From Labia minor (lineage: Eukaryota; Arthropoda; Insecta; Dermaptera; Spongiphoridae), in contig OY720346.1 of the NCBI GenBank assembly GCA_963082975.1, forward strand, positions 40,327,787-40,391,786: a stretch of 64,000 nt of DNA. Reading direction: 5' to 3'. A program made the translations under genes and the position numbers. The notes under the pieces are model-generated. The model did not search any database and was not told the origin of the DNA. It saw nothing but the letters and a program-made list of their open reading frames with translations. Numbering within the stretch: position 1 is the stretch's first letter; every line of letters starts with the position of its first letter. Below are positions 11,761-24,693 of this stretch, piece after piece.

Positions 11761-13480
11761 ACTAACTCAAAGTTCAAATGAAAATGAACATTTATGTATA
11801 GCGTGTGTATATAAACATCTAAATTAAAACTAATTTTTACTATTAGAAATATAATCTTTAATTAAACATAAATATTAAATTTATTAAAGCTAGCATCTTT
11901 AATGAAAAGAAAAAAAAAACAAAACAAATATTTATTAATTTGTTTTTTCACTTTATAGATTTTACAAAATCGATAATCGATTTAATAGATTGCTATTTAA
12001 AACTGATTCCTACCATTCAATGAGATTTTCAATAAATGGTTTTCGAGATCATAATTTACATTCTTAAAGTTTCCATTTCATTTATAATCGTATGTTGTCG
12101 TTTTTTGGCTAAATATTCTTTATATAAAAGGATTAAAATAAAATAAATTAATAAAAAAACTTTTTAAATACACGCTTTTTAATCAAAAATGTCCTAAAAA
12201 TTAGAAAATAAAATATTAATTAAACCTTGAATATTATCCTTTACATATGCCCAACAAAAAAGCGTGGACGCATATGAACATAAGTAGGAGGTAAAGAATT
12301 TAATATTATTATTATTATCGGAATTACAGAACAAGCACATTGTATAAAAAATCTATAGAAACTAACCCAATATAATAATAATAATAATAATAAGTATTTA
12401 TTTGTCTTTGCCTAATCCGGCATACAAAATTATACAATTTCATAATTTCGCACAGTTTAACAAATCAAAAAATCAAACACATATAAATATAAAAATGTTA
12501 AAAACAAGAAAATAAACAGTAGTCCATGTTTTCCAAGCGATTCCACCTTCCGCCTCACTCATTAATTATAAAACTTCTTATTCTCAGGATTGTTATTATG
12601 AAGTGATAAATATCGTTTATCTGTCTCTCGTTCCCCACATTCAATAGAATTTCCATGTAATTATTTTCGTTCACAGCCTCACAGGTATTTAAATATCTAT
12701 TCAAATATTCAAATATAAAGAAGAGAAGAGAGAGAGAGAAAATATAAAACAAAATGATTTGACTTGATCAATTGAATTCACAAATTTTAAAAATCCGTAT
12801 TTTTGAAAAATTCAAAATATTTCTTTTTGATTATTGCAGTGTCATCGACTTTCAATATCGAAATCGCTCAACTAGAAGTGGGTTAAAATCCAATTACAAA
12901 TTTTGAACATTACAAACAGACAGAAAAGTGAAGTTAATAAAAATCATATAAAAGGAAAAATTTATCCAAAATTAACATCAATTAACTCGTATAATAAATA
13001 AAACATCGATTCAGATATTTAATGATATGTAGAATTTGAAATTTGAAAAAAAACAGAACGAATTTAGATTCTATGGTAAAAATAATAATGTAAATATAAA
13101 AATATTTGAGAAGAGAATAAAATGGATAAATATAATTTTTTATAGCATTTTTGGAAAGAATGAAATCAATGGAGAATTGGCGAGGAAAGATTGTCGGGAA
13201 GAGTTTGTTAGAATAGAAATTGAATGAAGGTAACACAGAAAAGGGGCTGTTGGAAGAATATCCTCCTTTAATGATGAAATTTGTCTTTAATATCAATTTT
13301 TCTTTTTTAAAATCATTCACAAAGAAAAAAAATCCATTTCCTCATTAGATAAATTATTTTAAATTTAATTTTTTTTAATGAAGAATTTAGAAATTCTTCT
13401 TCATTCTTTTTTATTCTCGTTGCTTTTCTTTATAAATTTCTTGAAAGACATGATAGAAAAATATACCTAACTCCAATAAA
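11761..13480. other. AT-rich non-coding stretch
   Basis: No supported gene. (TAA)n runs near 12312 and 12373-12393. Overlapping opposite-strand frames at 13036-13227 (+) and 12982-13320 (-) have AT-driven composition (Ile, Asn, Lys, Phe) and no motifs. Confidence 0.5.
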
Positions 13481-13489
13481 ATTAGATAG

Positions 13490-13680
13490 TTCGTATTATA
13501 CGCGACCTTTCAAGCACTTGAAGAATGTTCACCATAATTAAATGAATGAATTGGGAGAATTCTTTTGTAGGAGGGTGACAACCAACCATCATACTTTGCA
13601 TTCCTTTCATTTTGTGACTACTTCCTTTTCGCCCCATGCCACTCCAAAAACATACTTTGTTCAAATCATGCTCTGTACGA
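13490..13680. other. Low-AT island, candidate conserved non-coding element
   Basis: A compositionally distinct block with AATTAAATGAATGAATTGG and several ATTA-type homeodomain-like sites. The minus strand carries a 60-codon frame without recognisable features. Function is unknown. Confidence 0.25.
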
Positions 13681-13850
13681 GCTAGTCAATTAACTAAAAT
13701 TTATATAAAATTAAAAAAAAACATCATTTATAATTCATAAAATGAATTGATTTATTTTAATTTTACTGTTATCCATAATATAATGATTCATTAATATATT
13801 TTGATCATTTGGATTTCTTTTATATATTCTTTATGGATACACAATGAGGA

Positions 13851-13985
13851 CTATCTATCTCTGTAGCTCTACTGAACTCGATAGTTCTTGACCGCAGCAA
13901 CCAGAGTTCTCTAAGTGTAACTATCCTGAGCCACAACCATCCAACTCCTACCCTCTCCCACCTCTCTCACGTCGACTTTTATATC
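13851..13985 (-). mobile_element. Non-LTR retrotransposon 3' end (copy a)
   Basis: Minus-strand translation gives GEGRSWMVVAQDS, then after a stop RTLVAAVKNYRVQ and a stop. This matches the W..VAQD..WR.LVAAA end typical of arthropod non-LTR reverse transcriptases. It is closely related to 14172-14300 and 33708-33900. Frames are broken by stops. Confidence 0.6.
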
Positions 13986-14171
13986 TCCAAAATTGAATTT
14001 ATAAAAAATTTAATTATATTTTGATAATTTTAAATTTTAAATAAAAGAAATTCGTTATTTATTTCTGTTTTTTAAATTAAATTAAAAAGAAAAAATTAAT
14101 TAATAACTAAAAATAAACCTCTAACGTTTGTATGCCTATGAAGACAGTAAAAGAGTTCTATGGCCATTCAA

Positions 14172-14300
14172 TCTATATTTCTCTTTGTGGCTCTACAGAG
14201 CTCGAAAGTTCTTGGCCGCAGCAACCAGATTTATCCAATTGTCCTTATTCTGAGGTACACCTATCCAACTCCTATTTTCTCCTATGATCAGTCAACGTTC
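14172..14300 (-). mobile_element. Non-LTR retrotransposon 3' end (copy b)
   Basis: Minus strand reads RSWIGVPQNKDNWINLVAAA, then KNFRAL and a stop, parallel to copy a only about 300 bp away. The two same-strand 3' ends suggest either two insertions or a tandem duplication. Confidence 0.6.
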
Positions 14301-14390
14301 CCAATATTAATCCCGAAGGCTGGGTGGACTCTGTCTTAGCTAGAGATATATAAGGTTGAGAGTCAAGCGTGTTGCCTACCACGCAATATG

Positions 14391-14855
14391 GCAGGGGTGG
14401 CCACACTTGGTATACTTAGTCAGTCATATTGAAAAATCGAAAATGTTTAAGAGCCAAATCGGAAGAAAATTTACTTTTTTTTTTTTTTGGGGGGGGGGTG
14501 TTGGGTTCGTAGTCAATTTCGAATACGTACGCGATTAAAATACCTAATTATAATATTAATAATAAGTCGTACGCCCCGCATGCAATAATTAGTTCTGCTG
14601 TTGCTATTGTGATAAAGTAGTCAGAGTTGGGATAGATCGGATACATTTTACAACAAAGTTTTTAAAAATTGCAGAAATAACTAAATTTTAAATTTCGTTT
14701 AAATAATTATATGTAAATAAATATGTGTCATGACATAGACTTTTTCCAGTTTAATATATGTAAATTCTAAATTGTGATAACTTTAAATTTTTTAATTGAT
14801 CCACAATAAACTCAAAAAGCCACCCCAGCCACGGTTTGGTCACCGTTACTATATA
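14391..14855 (+). mobile_element. Probable non-autonomous hAT element
   Basis: It starts CAGGGGTGGCCACACTTGG, the CAGGGGT-type hAT terminus, followed by an internal CATATTGAAAAATCG / AATGTTTAAGAGCC block shared with other hAT-like copies at 30.6, 35.5 and 52.7 kb. A degenerate right end may lie near 14820-14850 (GGTTTGGTCACCGTTAC). A clear 8-bp duplication was not found. It includes a T/G homopolymer tract at 14477-14498. Confidence 0.45.
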
Positions 14856-16030
14856 GAATCTTTTTAATTAATAGACTATTCCAGATATCATAAAAATATA
14901 AATTGAATCGTATTTAGAATTAAAAATGAAATAAATTGATATAAAATTCATTAATATATTCCTAAAATTGTTAAATTTTCTCCCAAATTTATTAAAAAAA
15001 CAAAACGTCTTTCAATGAAAATGCCCAATTAAAACGAAACTATTCAAGAATTAATAAAAATATAAATTGAATCGTCTTTAGAGTAAAAAATGGAGCGTGT
15101 TGCCTCCCACAATATTTGCGGTGTCTTTTTAATTAATAAATATCACCATTAATTCTAGATATAAATGTATAAATACAACATGAAAATTTTTTCAATATTT
15201 ATTTAAAATAACGTCTTTCATCCTCTTATTAGGAATGCATTTTAATTGCACTTTAATAAATAAACTTATATTTGTAAGATTTATTATAATATATATTTTT
15301 ACAACCCACAGTTCCTAACCTAAACTATTAAAAACAATTTAGACTTTAAAAATGTTTATTTAAAACATATAGGTAAATACATAAACTACATAATAAGGCT
15401 GTATTTATTTAAATCAGAACTTTCTTGTTTTCTTGTTTTTTTTTCTTTTTTTATTTTGTGTCTTATTTTAATTTTTTTTCTATATTCAATTGATTTTTTT
15501 CTTTACGCCCTATCTTACTAATAATGATAAAGAGATCGTGTTTTTGACTTTTTAATTAATGGAGATACAATCGAATAAATACTTCCTTGACGAGATCGTT
15601 AAAGAATTTATTTAATTATAAATATGACACTCGAAAAATTCAATAGAAGGGGAGAAATCTTTCATTTTTCCAATTTCAGAAAAAAAGTTTTTACTTGTCG
15701 AACTTTTCATCTCATCCTTTTTTAGATTTTTCTTTTAAACACCCTTTCATTTGCTATTATAAAAGACTTATTGAATTGATAAGAATATAGAAAGAAAGAT
15801 TCATTAAAAACAGTGAAAAATACTTTCACAATTGGATATAAATTACATAATCAAAATAGTATAAATAACTTTAAAATAGTATCAATCTATTATTTAAAAA
15901 AAAATAAATAATAAATAAAAAAATAAAAAAAAAATAAATGAAAAATAGGTAACCATATTATTGAAAAATTAATAAAACCATGAATGTTATTCTATGTTAT
16001 CTATTATATTCTATAATAGTAATGGAAGTT
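14856..16030. other. AT-rich non-coding stretch
   Basis: No supported gene. A short block at 15088-15115 (GAGCGTGTTGCCTCCCACAA) resembles 14364-14390, indicating a shared repeat. Confidence 0.45.
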
Positions 16031-16036
16031 AATTTT

Positions 16037-16642
16037 TACCATCTCGCCAGAGATAATATTGCGATCACGAAAATTTTCAATGTCAAAATTTTGATGTTTT
16101 ATACGTTTTGAAGGTCCCTGAGTTATTTTCACTAAGGTTGAGAAAAATGTCTGGGTGTGAGTATACGTGTGTGTGTGTGTGGATGTAGACTAGATTACGC
16201 AAAAACGGTTTGAGCTAGAATAATGAAATTTGGTACACGCACATTATTCAAAATACGTAGTTTCTATCAACTTTTGAGAAATGTAGCTCATTCGGAAGAG
16301 GATCATTATCACCTTTTCATTTTTTTCCTCTAAACTGCCGTACAAATAAAGATATATGTTTGATAGTTTTTTTCATGATTAAAAATTGTATAAAACTGCT
16401 ATATATAGAATTTCAGCTTGATTGAATAGTTGAAAGTACCAGAATTAATTTTTAAAATTTTTTTAACACTGCTTGTCAATCACGCGCCAGCAAGTGACGT
16501 GGAATCATCGACAAAGAGCTGGTTTAATAAATATTATTTATTAATTATAATTTATAATTTAATTAATTAAATTTAATATAAATATAATATATGTTAATTA
16601 ATCCAATTCAAATTTGCGAGATAGTCGATTGGAGACACCCCA
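16037..16642 (+). mobile_element. H1 family, INE-1/Helentron-like element, copy 1
   Basis: Full-length copy of about 606 bp. It has a 5' end ACCATCTCG(C/A)CAGAGATA, a TG microsatellite and then the core GTTTGAGCTAGAATAATG and GAAATTTGGTACAC. This core closely resembles the core of Drosophila INE-1/DINE-1. The 3' end has GAGATAGTCGA, the inverted complement of the ACTATCTC start, followed by a GAGTG-type hairpin (mutated here). There is no ORF. Subterminal inverted repeats plus a 3' stem-loop are the reported architecture of Helentron-derived non-autonomous elements. Confidence 0.75.
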
Positions 16643-17039
16643 GATTTTTATACTTTAATATGATTTTAAAAAATTTATCTTACTTCCTATATATCTTTAT
16701 ATCTCAATTAACTGGTTCTATCCAAATTCCAACCAAATAGTTTTTATTCTATGTATAGTTAGTATGGAGTTGCATAGATAATATATAATTGCTTGAATAT
16801 TATCTATTCGATAAATATATGTATATATTAAAAAGAAAAAAAAAATATTATTATGGGTAAATATACTAAATATATTTATATTTTTCGATTTAATATTGAT
16901 GGATTATATTCAAATTTTTACAGACAATAACAAGATATTTTTTATATCTATGCTTATTTCAAATTTTCTTCTTATAAAGGGAGAGATAGAGAGAGACACG
17001 AATTTGTAAAACTTCAATATTTTTTAAGCAGTCTCTTGT

Positions 17040-17330
17040 GATATGAAAATTCGACTTTAAGGAGGTCGGGTGGCGGGTAAAAGCCCCAAAGGAACGACAT
17101 CGGGGTGAATTGATGGGAGGAAAAGAAGGAAAGTGGAGATGGAAGACGAATCCAGGGAGAAAAGGGGAATGCAAAACTCAATTAGCAAATCAGACTTGCT
17201 AATGCCTGTAGGCACCAGCCACGGAAGGAATGTCAAGTTACCCCTAAAGTGGGCGTCTCAAAAACGCCTTAGAACAGTCTGAAACCGTGATTCCTTTGCC
17301 ACAGGGATAGACAGAAATTTACCACTGTCA
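17040..17330. other. Low-AT island, candidate conserved element
   Basis: Compositionally distinct block with short inverted motifs (AGCAA-ATCAGAC-TTGCT; GCCTGTAGGC). A minus-strand 71-codon frame (16959-17174) starts inside it, but its second half is low complexity. Could be an enhancer, an untranslated exon or an unrecognised RNA. Nothing decisive is seen. Confidence 0.25.
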
Positions 17331-18300
17331 ATCATTAGTCACTCCCATTCTTCTTATAATTTTAAGATAATGTCATGTAATTTTATGCTACTGTACTTAT
17401 TATTAATTAATCTAATTATATTTATCTTATTTTAAAAAAAAACATATCTCTAAACAATAACTAAAATTGCTTTGTAAATTTGTTTGTAAAAATGTTCAAT
17501 TTGAAAAAACATAACTTTGACATAATATAATTTGACTGATTGGTCTTTCTTATATTTATACAACTAACGATATAAATGAAGCTGAAGAACTTTTTTATAT
17601 TGTATTTAAGGATATTCTCAAAACGGATTCTTTGTAGGTCAGATTCATTATTTAATTAAATTTGAAACTTATTAATTTGATCAGTTTGTTTAAGGTTTAG
17701 ATTAAAAAAAAATAATAAAAATTAATAAAAAAGAAAACATTTTGGTAAGTTACTTATATCAGACTGATTTTTTTAGCATTATCTATATTTTATGTTTTTT
17801 TTTGCCTTGCTCTTCAGCTTCATTCTTTTACTAAACTTATAACAACTAACATTACAGGAGTGTGTGTGCGTGTGTGGGAAGCACAAAAATCAACAACCAA
17901 ATGTCCCTTAACAATAGAATTGCAGGCTACTTAATTCGAAATCCAACATTTCATATGTAACAACATAACAAATTTAATAAACTTTTTTGTATAATAGATA
18001 TATTAAAGTTACAAAAATTCTAATTTAAAAGTATTTTCAATGAATTTTCCAATGGATTTTAGTATTGCCTTGAATATCAGTGAAATTAGTCCTCATAATA
18101 TATCGCTCTTATAACATAATTTTTATATATGATTTATTTTATTTATTGATTAATTATTATTTGTTGTGTTGATAAAATTAAATTATTTAGTGTGTTTATG
18201 ATTTGAAAATTTTTACTAGTATCTGTTTAATGGACAAGGTTAAGAACTGCAAAAAATGCTTTAAAAATACGGTTACAATTTCAGAACAAAATCAGAATAA
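17331..18300. other. AT-rich non-coding stretch
   Basis: No gene or repeat family identified. A short TG tract is at about 17862-17876. Confidence 0.45.
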
Positions 18301-18306
18301 AATAAG

Positions 18307-18648
18307 CTGGAGTGTCTCCACTCGACTATCTCGCAATTTGAATTGGATTAAATAACATAATATATTATATTTAAATTAAATTTAATTAATTAATAAATAA
18401 TAAATATTAAAGCAGCGCATGTTTGGCTTTTTATTGATGGCACCATGGAACGTGTTGGCGCGTGAGATTTGCAGTGTTAAAAATTTAATTCTGGTACTTT
18501 CAGCGATTCAATCAAGCTGAAATTCTATATATAGCAGTTTTATACAATTATTAATCATGTGAAAAATTATCGAACATATATCTTTATTTTTACGGTCACT
18601 TTAGAGGAAAAAAATTCAAAACGTTGTAGGTAATGACCCTCTTCCGTA
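18307..18648 (-). mobile_element. H1 family, truncated copy
   Basis: Begins on the plus strand with CTGGAGTGTCTCCACTCGAC, the intact 3' hairpin end of H1 in reverse orientation, and continues through the CACGCGCC and ATATATAGCAGTTTTATAC blocks. It stops near the CCGGAAG block, so the 5' half (microsatellite and INE-1-like core) is missing. Confidence 0.75.
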
Positions 18649-18749
18649 AAAGCGTAAAATTTTATATTTAATTCAGATATCGCTCTTTGCTATGTTTAGT
18701 TGTTTAAATTTAAAATTTTGAAAATTTTAGAAAATTTTTCTGCGGAAAA

Positions 18750-19185
18750 GGCAGCGGAACTCGATACTATGGAATGATGACACCACTCAGTTGTGTAGGC
18801 TATAACAACTTATAGAACGAGACGTGGGAAATAAACAAATGAGAATCACAAAGGCTCCTTGCCAATGAGATGGATTTCTTGAGGAGAATCTGTCAAATGT
18901 TTAGGCTCGACCACGTCCGGAACGACACAATAAGAGAGATGATGGATGCGAGAGGGACACCATTTTATAAGACCGAAACGAAGAGACTGCAGTGGTATGA
19001 TCACTTGAGGAAAGATGACCTAAGCGGGTGTGTTATTGGATACCTGTGGAGAAGAGGAAGCAGGAACGAGAACCTGGCACCAGAATGTGTTGAGTGTGAT
19101 GGCTGCTCAGGGAATAGAGGAGAGAGATTGGGCAGACCGAGAGAGATCTGTAAAGCAATTGCATATTTTATAAATATTACAATTG
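18750..19185 (+). mobile_element. Decayed non-LTR retrotransposon reverse transcriptase C-terminus
   Basis: A plus-strand frame reads MDFLRRICQMFRLDHVRND, IREMMDARGTP, LQWYDHLRKDD and LGRPREICKAI. These are the ordered blocks that follow the reverse transcriptase domain in arthropod non-LTR elements (xxFLRR.xRxSRxDxxRN, I...M...TP, LxWYGHxxR, GRPR). Only the last ~120 residues remain, and the region upstream (before 18870) has lost frame. A (GGAT)4 tract follows at 19199-19218. It is not a host gene. Confidence 0.75.
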
Positions 19186-19239
19186 GCTATGTTTGCGAGG
19201 ATGGATGGATGGATGGATGTCCAATTAGTTTCACGTAAA

Positions 19240-21260
19240 ATCTACTGAATGGATTTTATTGAATTATTTGAATGAATATTCCTTCTTTTTTATTTAAAAA
19301 TGATGGGTATAAATTTTATCAATGTCTAATATAAAAAAATAGAAATTATTATTTTTAGTGTTTTATGAATACAAAAATATTTTCAAAAGGTCAATTAAAA
19401 TGACTATATTATCTTTGTTTTTGTTTCAATTATTTATTACAACTATATTTTAATTGCAAAAATGATTTCTTGGTTATATGAAAATTAAAATATGATTTTT
19501 TAGGCAAATGTTATAAAAGAGTTGTTTTAAATTTTTGTCTTTTTTAAATTGAGTAATTTTTTTAAATTTGTTTTAAATCCAAATTATTGTATTCTATTAT
19601 AATTTGTTATTAATAGGTTTCTTTTTATCTGTTAAATTTTTAATAAATTCTCTTTTTTGATATGAAATTAATCAACATTAATATTAAATTTTATTTAAAT
19701 TTAAAAATTAGAATATTTGAATTTGTTTAAATTTTAACACATGCAATCAATCATATGCAAATAAAATAGAAAATTTTGAAATTCAAACTTGGTATTAAAT
19801 TTAGAAATATGAATCTAATTATAATATTTTAAAAGTGGTATATTTAATTATAATATTAAAATAGGGGTATTATCAGAAAATATTTAAAATAAATGTTTAT
19901 ATTGATAATTTAAAAGAAATACTTATATTAATAATACATGACTATATATATAGTAATATATTTTTTAATTATATTTGCTTAGATATAAAACTATTACAAT
20001 AATTTATTTTTATATCCTAGATTCAAAAAAAAAATATTTTCATCTTGTTGAAGAAAATAAAATATTAACGCAATTTGTAGGAATTATCAAGAAAATTGAA
20101 ATAAAATTGAATAAACTTCGTCCCCTTTACAATCAACGAACTGTTCTTTGTGGATGATGTCTTCAATCTAATTCACCTCATAAACAGAAGCTATTTGAGA
20201 AAACGTAATTGAAAAAAAAAGAAATCGCCATCATTAATCGAGTGGACTTCGCTCTTTAAATCGGATGAATGTAGCAAAGCAAAAAAAAAAATAGAGAAAA
20301 ATTTAAACAGAAAAAACTAAAAAAAAACAAAAGAAAAAGAAAAAAATAAAGCAATCCACTGGTTTTTGAAAGTCTGAATCGTTTTCTGTCCGAAATAAAT
20401 TCGAGGGTGCCTGAGGGAAGAAAGAGGTCCCCTAAGTAACGAATTACGAATTACCCTTGACCAATCCATCACACACACACAGACACACCTACTCAAACTC
20501 TTAATTTAATCCGTTGGTTCCTTTTCATGTATTAGAAACTATCATTTGAAAGCATTTTTTTACTTATTTCTTTAAATATTTTCTTGAATTTGATGAAAAA
20601 TGATTTTATCAATAGAATATTGTAGAAATTTTAAAACAAATAAAACACAAACAACATTTTGGAAACTGATAATTGACCAAACATAATAATAAAACCAGAA
20701 ATAACATCAAAGAGATGAGCTTTAATAATATAATAATCTCATCTCATCTCTGATCTCGGCTCGAATGGCGAAAGACAATGTTAGGGAAGGAAAAAACATT
20801 TTGGTCTCCTCACACATATATCCACATACACATTCTCTTGGAGTAAAACAAGGTATATGTTATAATAATTTTTTATTATTCAATTATATTATTTTTTCTA
20901 CAATATTTTTGTTTTGTATGCATTTAATTTAGTTTCCTATTAAGAGTTTTTTTTTCAATTCCTGTTATAAGTTCACATTCTTCCTATGTATATTAAAATA
21001 ATTTTTATTCATTCACCCGAGTTCAAATACATTTTTTTTAGTTTTATATGGAAGAAAACAGTTTATCTTATATAGGATATATTTAGTGGGATATAAATGT
21101 CTCTTGTAATGGCTGTAATTGGTCGAACTATTTATTTATTTATTTTTCAGTATTTTATAGCGTTTTATCGACTTCGTGTCTGTCTGTCTGTCTGTTGGCT
21201 CTTATGACCAATTGAAATCAATTTCTCTTGTTATATTAAACAAATTTATCGAATTAAAAT
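19240..21260. other. AT-rich non-coding stretch with a small low-AT patch
   Basis: No supported gene. The patch 20380-20480 is less AT-rich and holds ACGAATTACGAATTACCC and a CA tract. A (GTCT)4 microsatellite is at 21178-21195. Confidence 0.45.
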
Positions 21261-21268
21261 TGCACTAA

Positions 21269-21918
21269 GAAAAAATAATATAAATATAAAAAAATTTTAT
21301 AAAATAACGTTTTTCTCATGGACTAAAAAGAATAAAATAATTTTTCTAAAAAGCCTGACAAAGTTTATGGATGAATTGCTTTACATACAACTAAAAACGT
21401 TGAGCGCTTTTAATTTTCACTTGCTTTCTATTATATTTCTATGCAATTAAATTCTTTTATAGAGCTATAATTTATATATATACTTACACACCACATTAAA
21501 ATACTTTATTAACAAGTAACACTATTTCTTCTAGCATAATCAACTGTTTTGGATTTGATTGATATTATGTAAATTTAAGAAAATAATAATGTTTTTTCAA
21601 ATTTGTTACATACTTCGATATATGTATGCTACAGTGAAAAATAATAATAATAAAAGATAAAATTATAAAAATAATTGTTAGTTTATCTGTTTATTAAAAT
21701 TTATTTATTTTATTTATTTTTATTTTATCTCTATTATTACAAAAATTTGACTTGTTTCATATAAATAAATAAAACTAAATGCGCCCAACGTTTTTTGTTG
21801 AATATGAAGCAATTCATCCATAAATTTGTCAGGCTTATAGAAAAATTATTTTATTCTTTTTAGTCCATGTTTAACGTTATTTTATAAAAATTTTTTATAT
21901 TTATATTTTTTATTGTTT
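21269..21918. repeat. Long inverted repeat (foldback-like), arms about 138 bp
   Basis: The left arm (21269-21407) and right arm (21781-21918) are reverse complements with scattered mismatches. Shared blocks include GGACTAAAAAGAATAAAATA, ATGGATGAATTGCTT and the inner ends GAGCGC/GCGCCC. They enclose about 370 bp of AT-rich spacer without an ORF. It could be a non-autonomous foldback transposon or an inverted duplication. RNA from either strand would fold into a long hairpin. Confidence 0.75.
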
Positions 21919-24128
21919 ATTAATTTATTTAGTTTATTTCTATTTGCTTTTTAGTTATTACATTACTATTACTTACTACTATTATTAATATTATCTAAGT
22001 CTAAGATATGTCTAATAATCTACTAATAAAAATACATTCAATTTTTATTTATTATAAAATAGGGTAGGTTTCAAAAATCTACTAGAATTTATTTGAAAAA
22101 ATGAATTGCCAAGTTATAATATATGGTAGTTAGTATAAAAAAATGAATATATTATACTGGGCTATATTATTATTTTTAAGAGAAAATATTATAATCGTAT
22201 CGAATATGATTAATTGAATAAGATCTCGAAGATATATTTTTCTCTCTATATTCTTATTATATATACGTTTAAAGATGCAAGTTGTTTCTCTATTATATTA
22301 TCTTAAGTTTCCTTATTCATATCATGTATTCCACTTCTCCTATAAGTTTGCAATTCTGCATAAAAGATGATACAACCCCCTCCGTCTCCAACCAACCTCC
22401 TTGTAGCCTATTGCTGTAAACCCTTCTCACGCTATATGCCTACGTAATTTAAAATTATCTCAACATCTATAGCGAGAAACGGGTATCAGAAATTCTCTTT
22501 GACATGATTATCATCCACCACCTTTTACTTATATACATCACTCGAATTTTACTATACCCACTCCCCTATCCTATTAAATATAAAGAAAGATTGGTTTTGG
22601 GATAATCTCATCATCGAGAAATATTTTATATAGACTTATACCACATATATATTACACATATACTAGTATATATATTTTATAATTTAATAAATTTTTAAAA
22701 ATATTTAAATAATTTTCCTTTTTGTTTGTAGTCTGATATTAAAAGTGTATTTGAAATCAATTTTATCTTCTATTAAGGTCGTTAATCAGATATTTACATA
22801 TTAGAAAAAATATTCAATTAAAAATTTTTATAATAGGTAATTTACATTGATCATGTTTTTTTTTGATTTGTCTCTTTTAAATTTAATAAATGTTGAAATT
22901 AAAGAAAGATAATTCAATATATTTATTTATTTATGAATCCTAACTTTTATTTTTGTGTTTTACTGAATTATAAAGGTGAGTGAGTCATGGCTAAAATATA
23001 TTTTCATAGTAAAAAGGGTTGTCAATTTAACCCTCTAATTTCAACGCACATCAATTAGGAACATACATAATTGAGATTAGAAGGCTGCTCTCGTACATTT
23101 ATGTGATAGCAATTCGATATTATAAAAAAAAATAAAATAAAATAAATAAATAATTTATTAATTAATCAATAATAAATAAATAGTTAAATAAATTATTAAA
23201 TAAACAAAATTTATAAATAACATATCCTTTATCAATTAAATTATTACAATAAAATAATTAAATAAATAAGATAATAAAATTTATTTAATTTCTTCTTTTA
23301 GAATTTAATAAAAGGCTGTCTCCAATGAAAAGACCTTCTCCCCTCTCCCTTCCTTTACAACTTTTCATCCATTCCTTCGCCATTTGCACGGCATACTACC
23401 CTGATATCTCCTCCTCCCTTCCTCCCTTAAAGCTGATGATATCTTTTAATAACAAGCTAGAAAGTAAACCATCCCATTCCACCTCCTCCCCATTACCGGC
23501 TCAACCACCCGGAGATGAATCAATTAAATCTTATAAAATTAAAATGTGTGATATTAATGATAAACGCTGTTGAAAAATTGAAAAATCAGCCACCACCGTC
23601 GCCATTAATCACTTGTAAGATAATTAGAGAGATTTGCAAAGACTTTGGAAGATTATAAATAATTAATAATCGTAAAATATAAATGAATGGTCCAAAAAGA
23701 AAATTAATTTCGAAAATTAACACATCATCTATCATGAAAGTTTTATATATTCTATATATATATTATTTTATTTTGTATTTTTTTATTTATAAATGTTTTA
23801 TCAACTTTATTTTCAAATTATATACAATATGAATTTATTATAGGAATAATATTTTGTATAATTAATAAACAAGTACGTATGGATTTTTGTTATGAAATAA
23901 AAATATGATTATAATTAATTGTTTATTCACTAAACGCGATTATTTACAATTTCAAATTGTGATCCATGAATTAATAATTACATAATAGTAGTAAAAGAAG
24001 TAGAGTATAATATAGATAAAGTTATAATTTATACATAATATAATATAAAAGAAATATTGTAATTGTTTTGTTTATCATTTACTAAGGATCTTTATATTAC
24101 AATTATAAGTATAATATTATATATTGAT
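21919..24128. other. AT-rich stretch with two low-AT islands
   Basis: Islands at 22370-22510 and 23325-23640 are less AT-rich. The latter has an 82-codon plus-strand frame (23325-23573) made mainly of Pro, Ser and Leu, with CT-rich sequence and no domain. I regard these as non-coding until shown otherwise. Confidence 0.35.
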
Positions 24129-24131
24129 ATA

Positions 24132-24693
24132 CTACTAGGGTCAAAAAGTTCGCGGAATTGGTTATTAAAAATTTATTAAAAATATTTATAACATTCTTAC
24201 ATTATTTCCCTTCAAAATACTTTCCTCCTGCATCTACACATTTATTCCACCGTTCATATAATTGTTGGAAACACTCTTGAAAGCCGTTTTTTGAAAGTTC
24301 CTTCAGCCGCTCCGTCGCATTTTCAATCACCTCTGACGAGTGCGACCGTCACGAAAACGCTTATGCCACTCGTAAACTGCTGTTTTCTTCATAGCAGAAT
24401 TTCCGTATACTTTTTTTAGCATCTCAAGAGTCTCCGAGGGTGATTTCTCCACCAACACACAGAATTTAATATTGCCACGCTGCTCTAATGACGACATTGC
24501 ACAATCCGACGAAAGAAAGAAACTACGATCTACAATATTAAACACCGAACGCACGGAACCAACTACAACTGCCTGCTAACCTCAAAAGCACATTCACTAC
24601 CAGTTATGCCAACCTCACAAAGAAAAATTTCCCTTTCAGCTAAGAAATACTTGACTATAAGCGACCATTCCGCGAACTTTTTGACCCTAGTAG
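24132..24693 (-). mobile_element. Internally deleted mariner with intact terminal repeats
   Basis: Ends are perfect inverted repeats of at least 27 bp (CTACTAGGGTCAAAAAGTTC...) flanked by TA target-site duplications at 24130-24131 and 24694-24695. The 562-bp element is less than half the length of a full mariner and carries only the two ends of a transposase gene on the minus strand. It is a non-autonomous copy that could still be mobilised in trans if a related transposase exists. Confidence 0.92.
24202..24497 (-). pseudogene. Mariner transposase, core deleted
   Basis: Translation begins MSSLEQRGNIKFCVLVEKSP at 24497 and contains the N-terminal helix-turn-helix region (TAVYEWHKRFRDGRTRQR), ending at an in-frame TGA at 24327. 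An upstream in-frame Met at 24554 exists, but the family start is at 24497. Immediately after the stop, another frame reads IENATERLKELSKNGFQECF to ...YFEGK and TAA at 24202-24204, which is the normal mariner C-terminus. All catalytic Asp blocks between are missing. The deletion therefore joined the N- and C-terminal parts out of frame. Confidence 0.9.

Noticed and set aside
12982-13320. Overlapping opposite-strand frames of 112 and 63 codons
   Set aside because: Composition is dictated by AT-rich DNA (Ile, Phe, Lys, Asn) with no domain or splice support.
17140-17330. Possible tRNA or structured RNA because of short GC-rich inverted motifs
   Set aside because: No cloverleaf with A and B boxes could be traced; only short unrelated stems were seen.
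18870-19238. 122-codon ORF considered as a host gene
   Set aside because: Residue blocks match the C-terminus of non-LTR reverse transcriptases and it lacks the 5' domains, so it is a transposon fragment.
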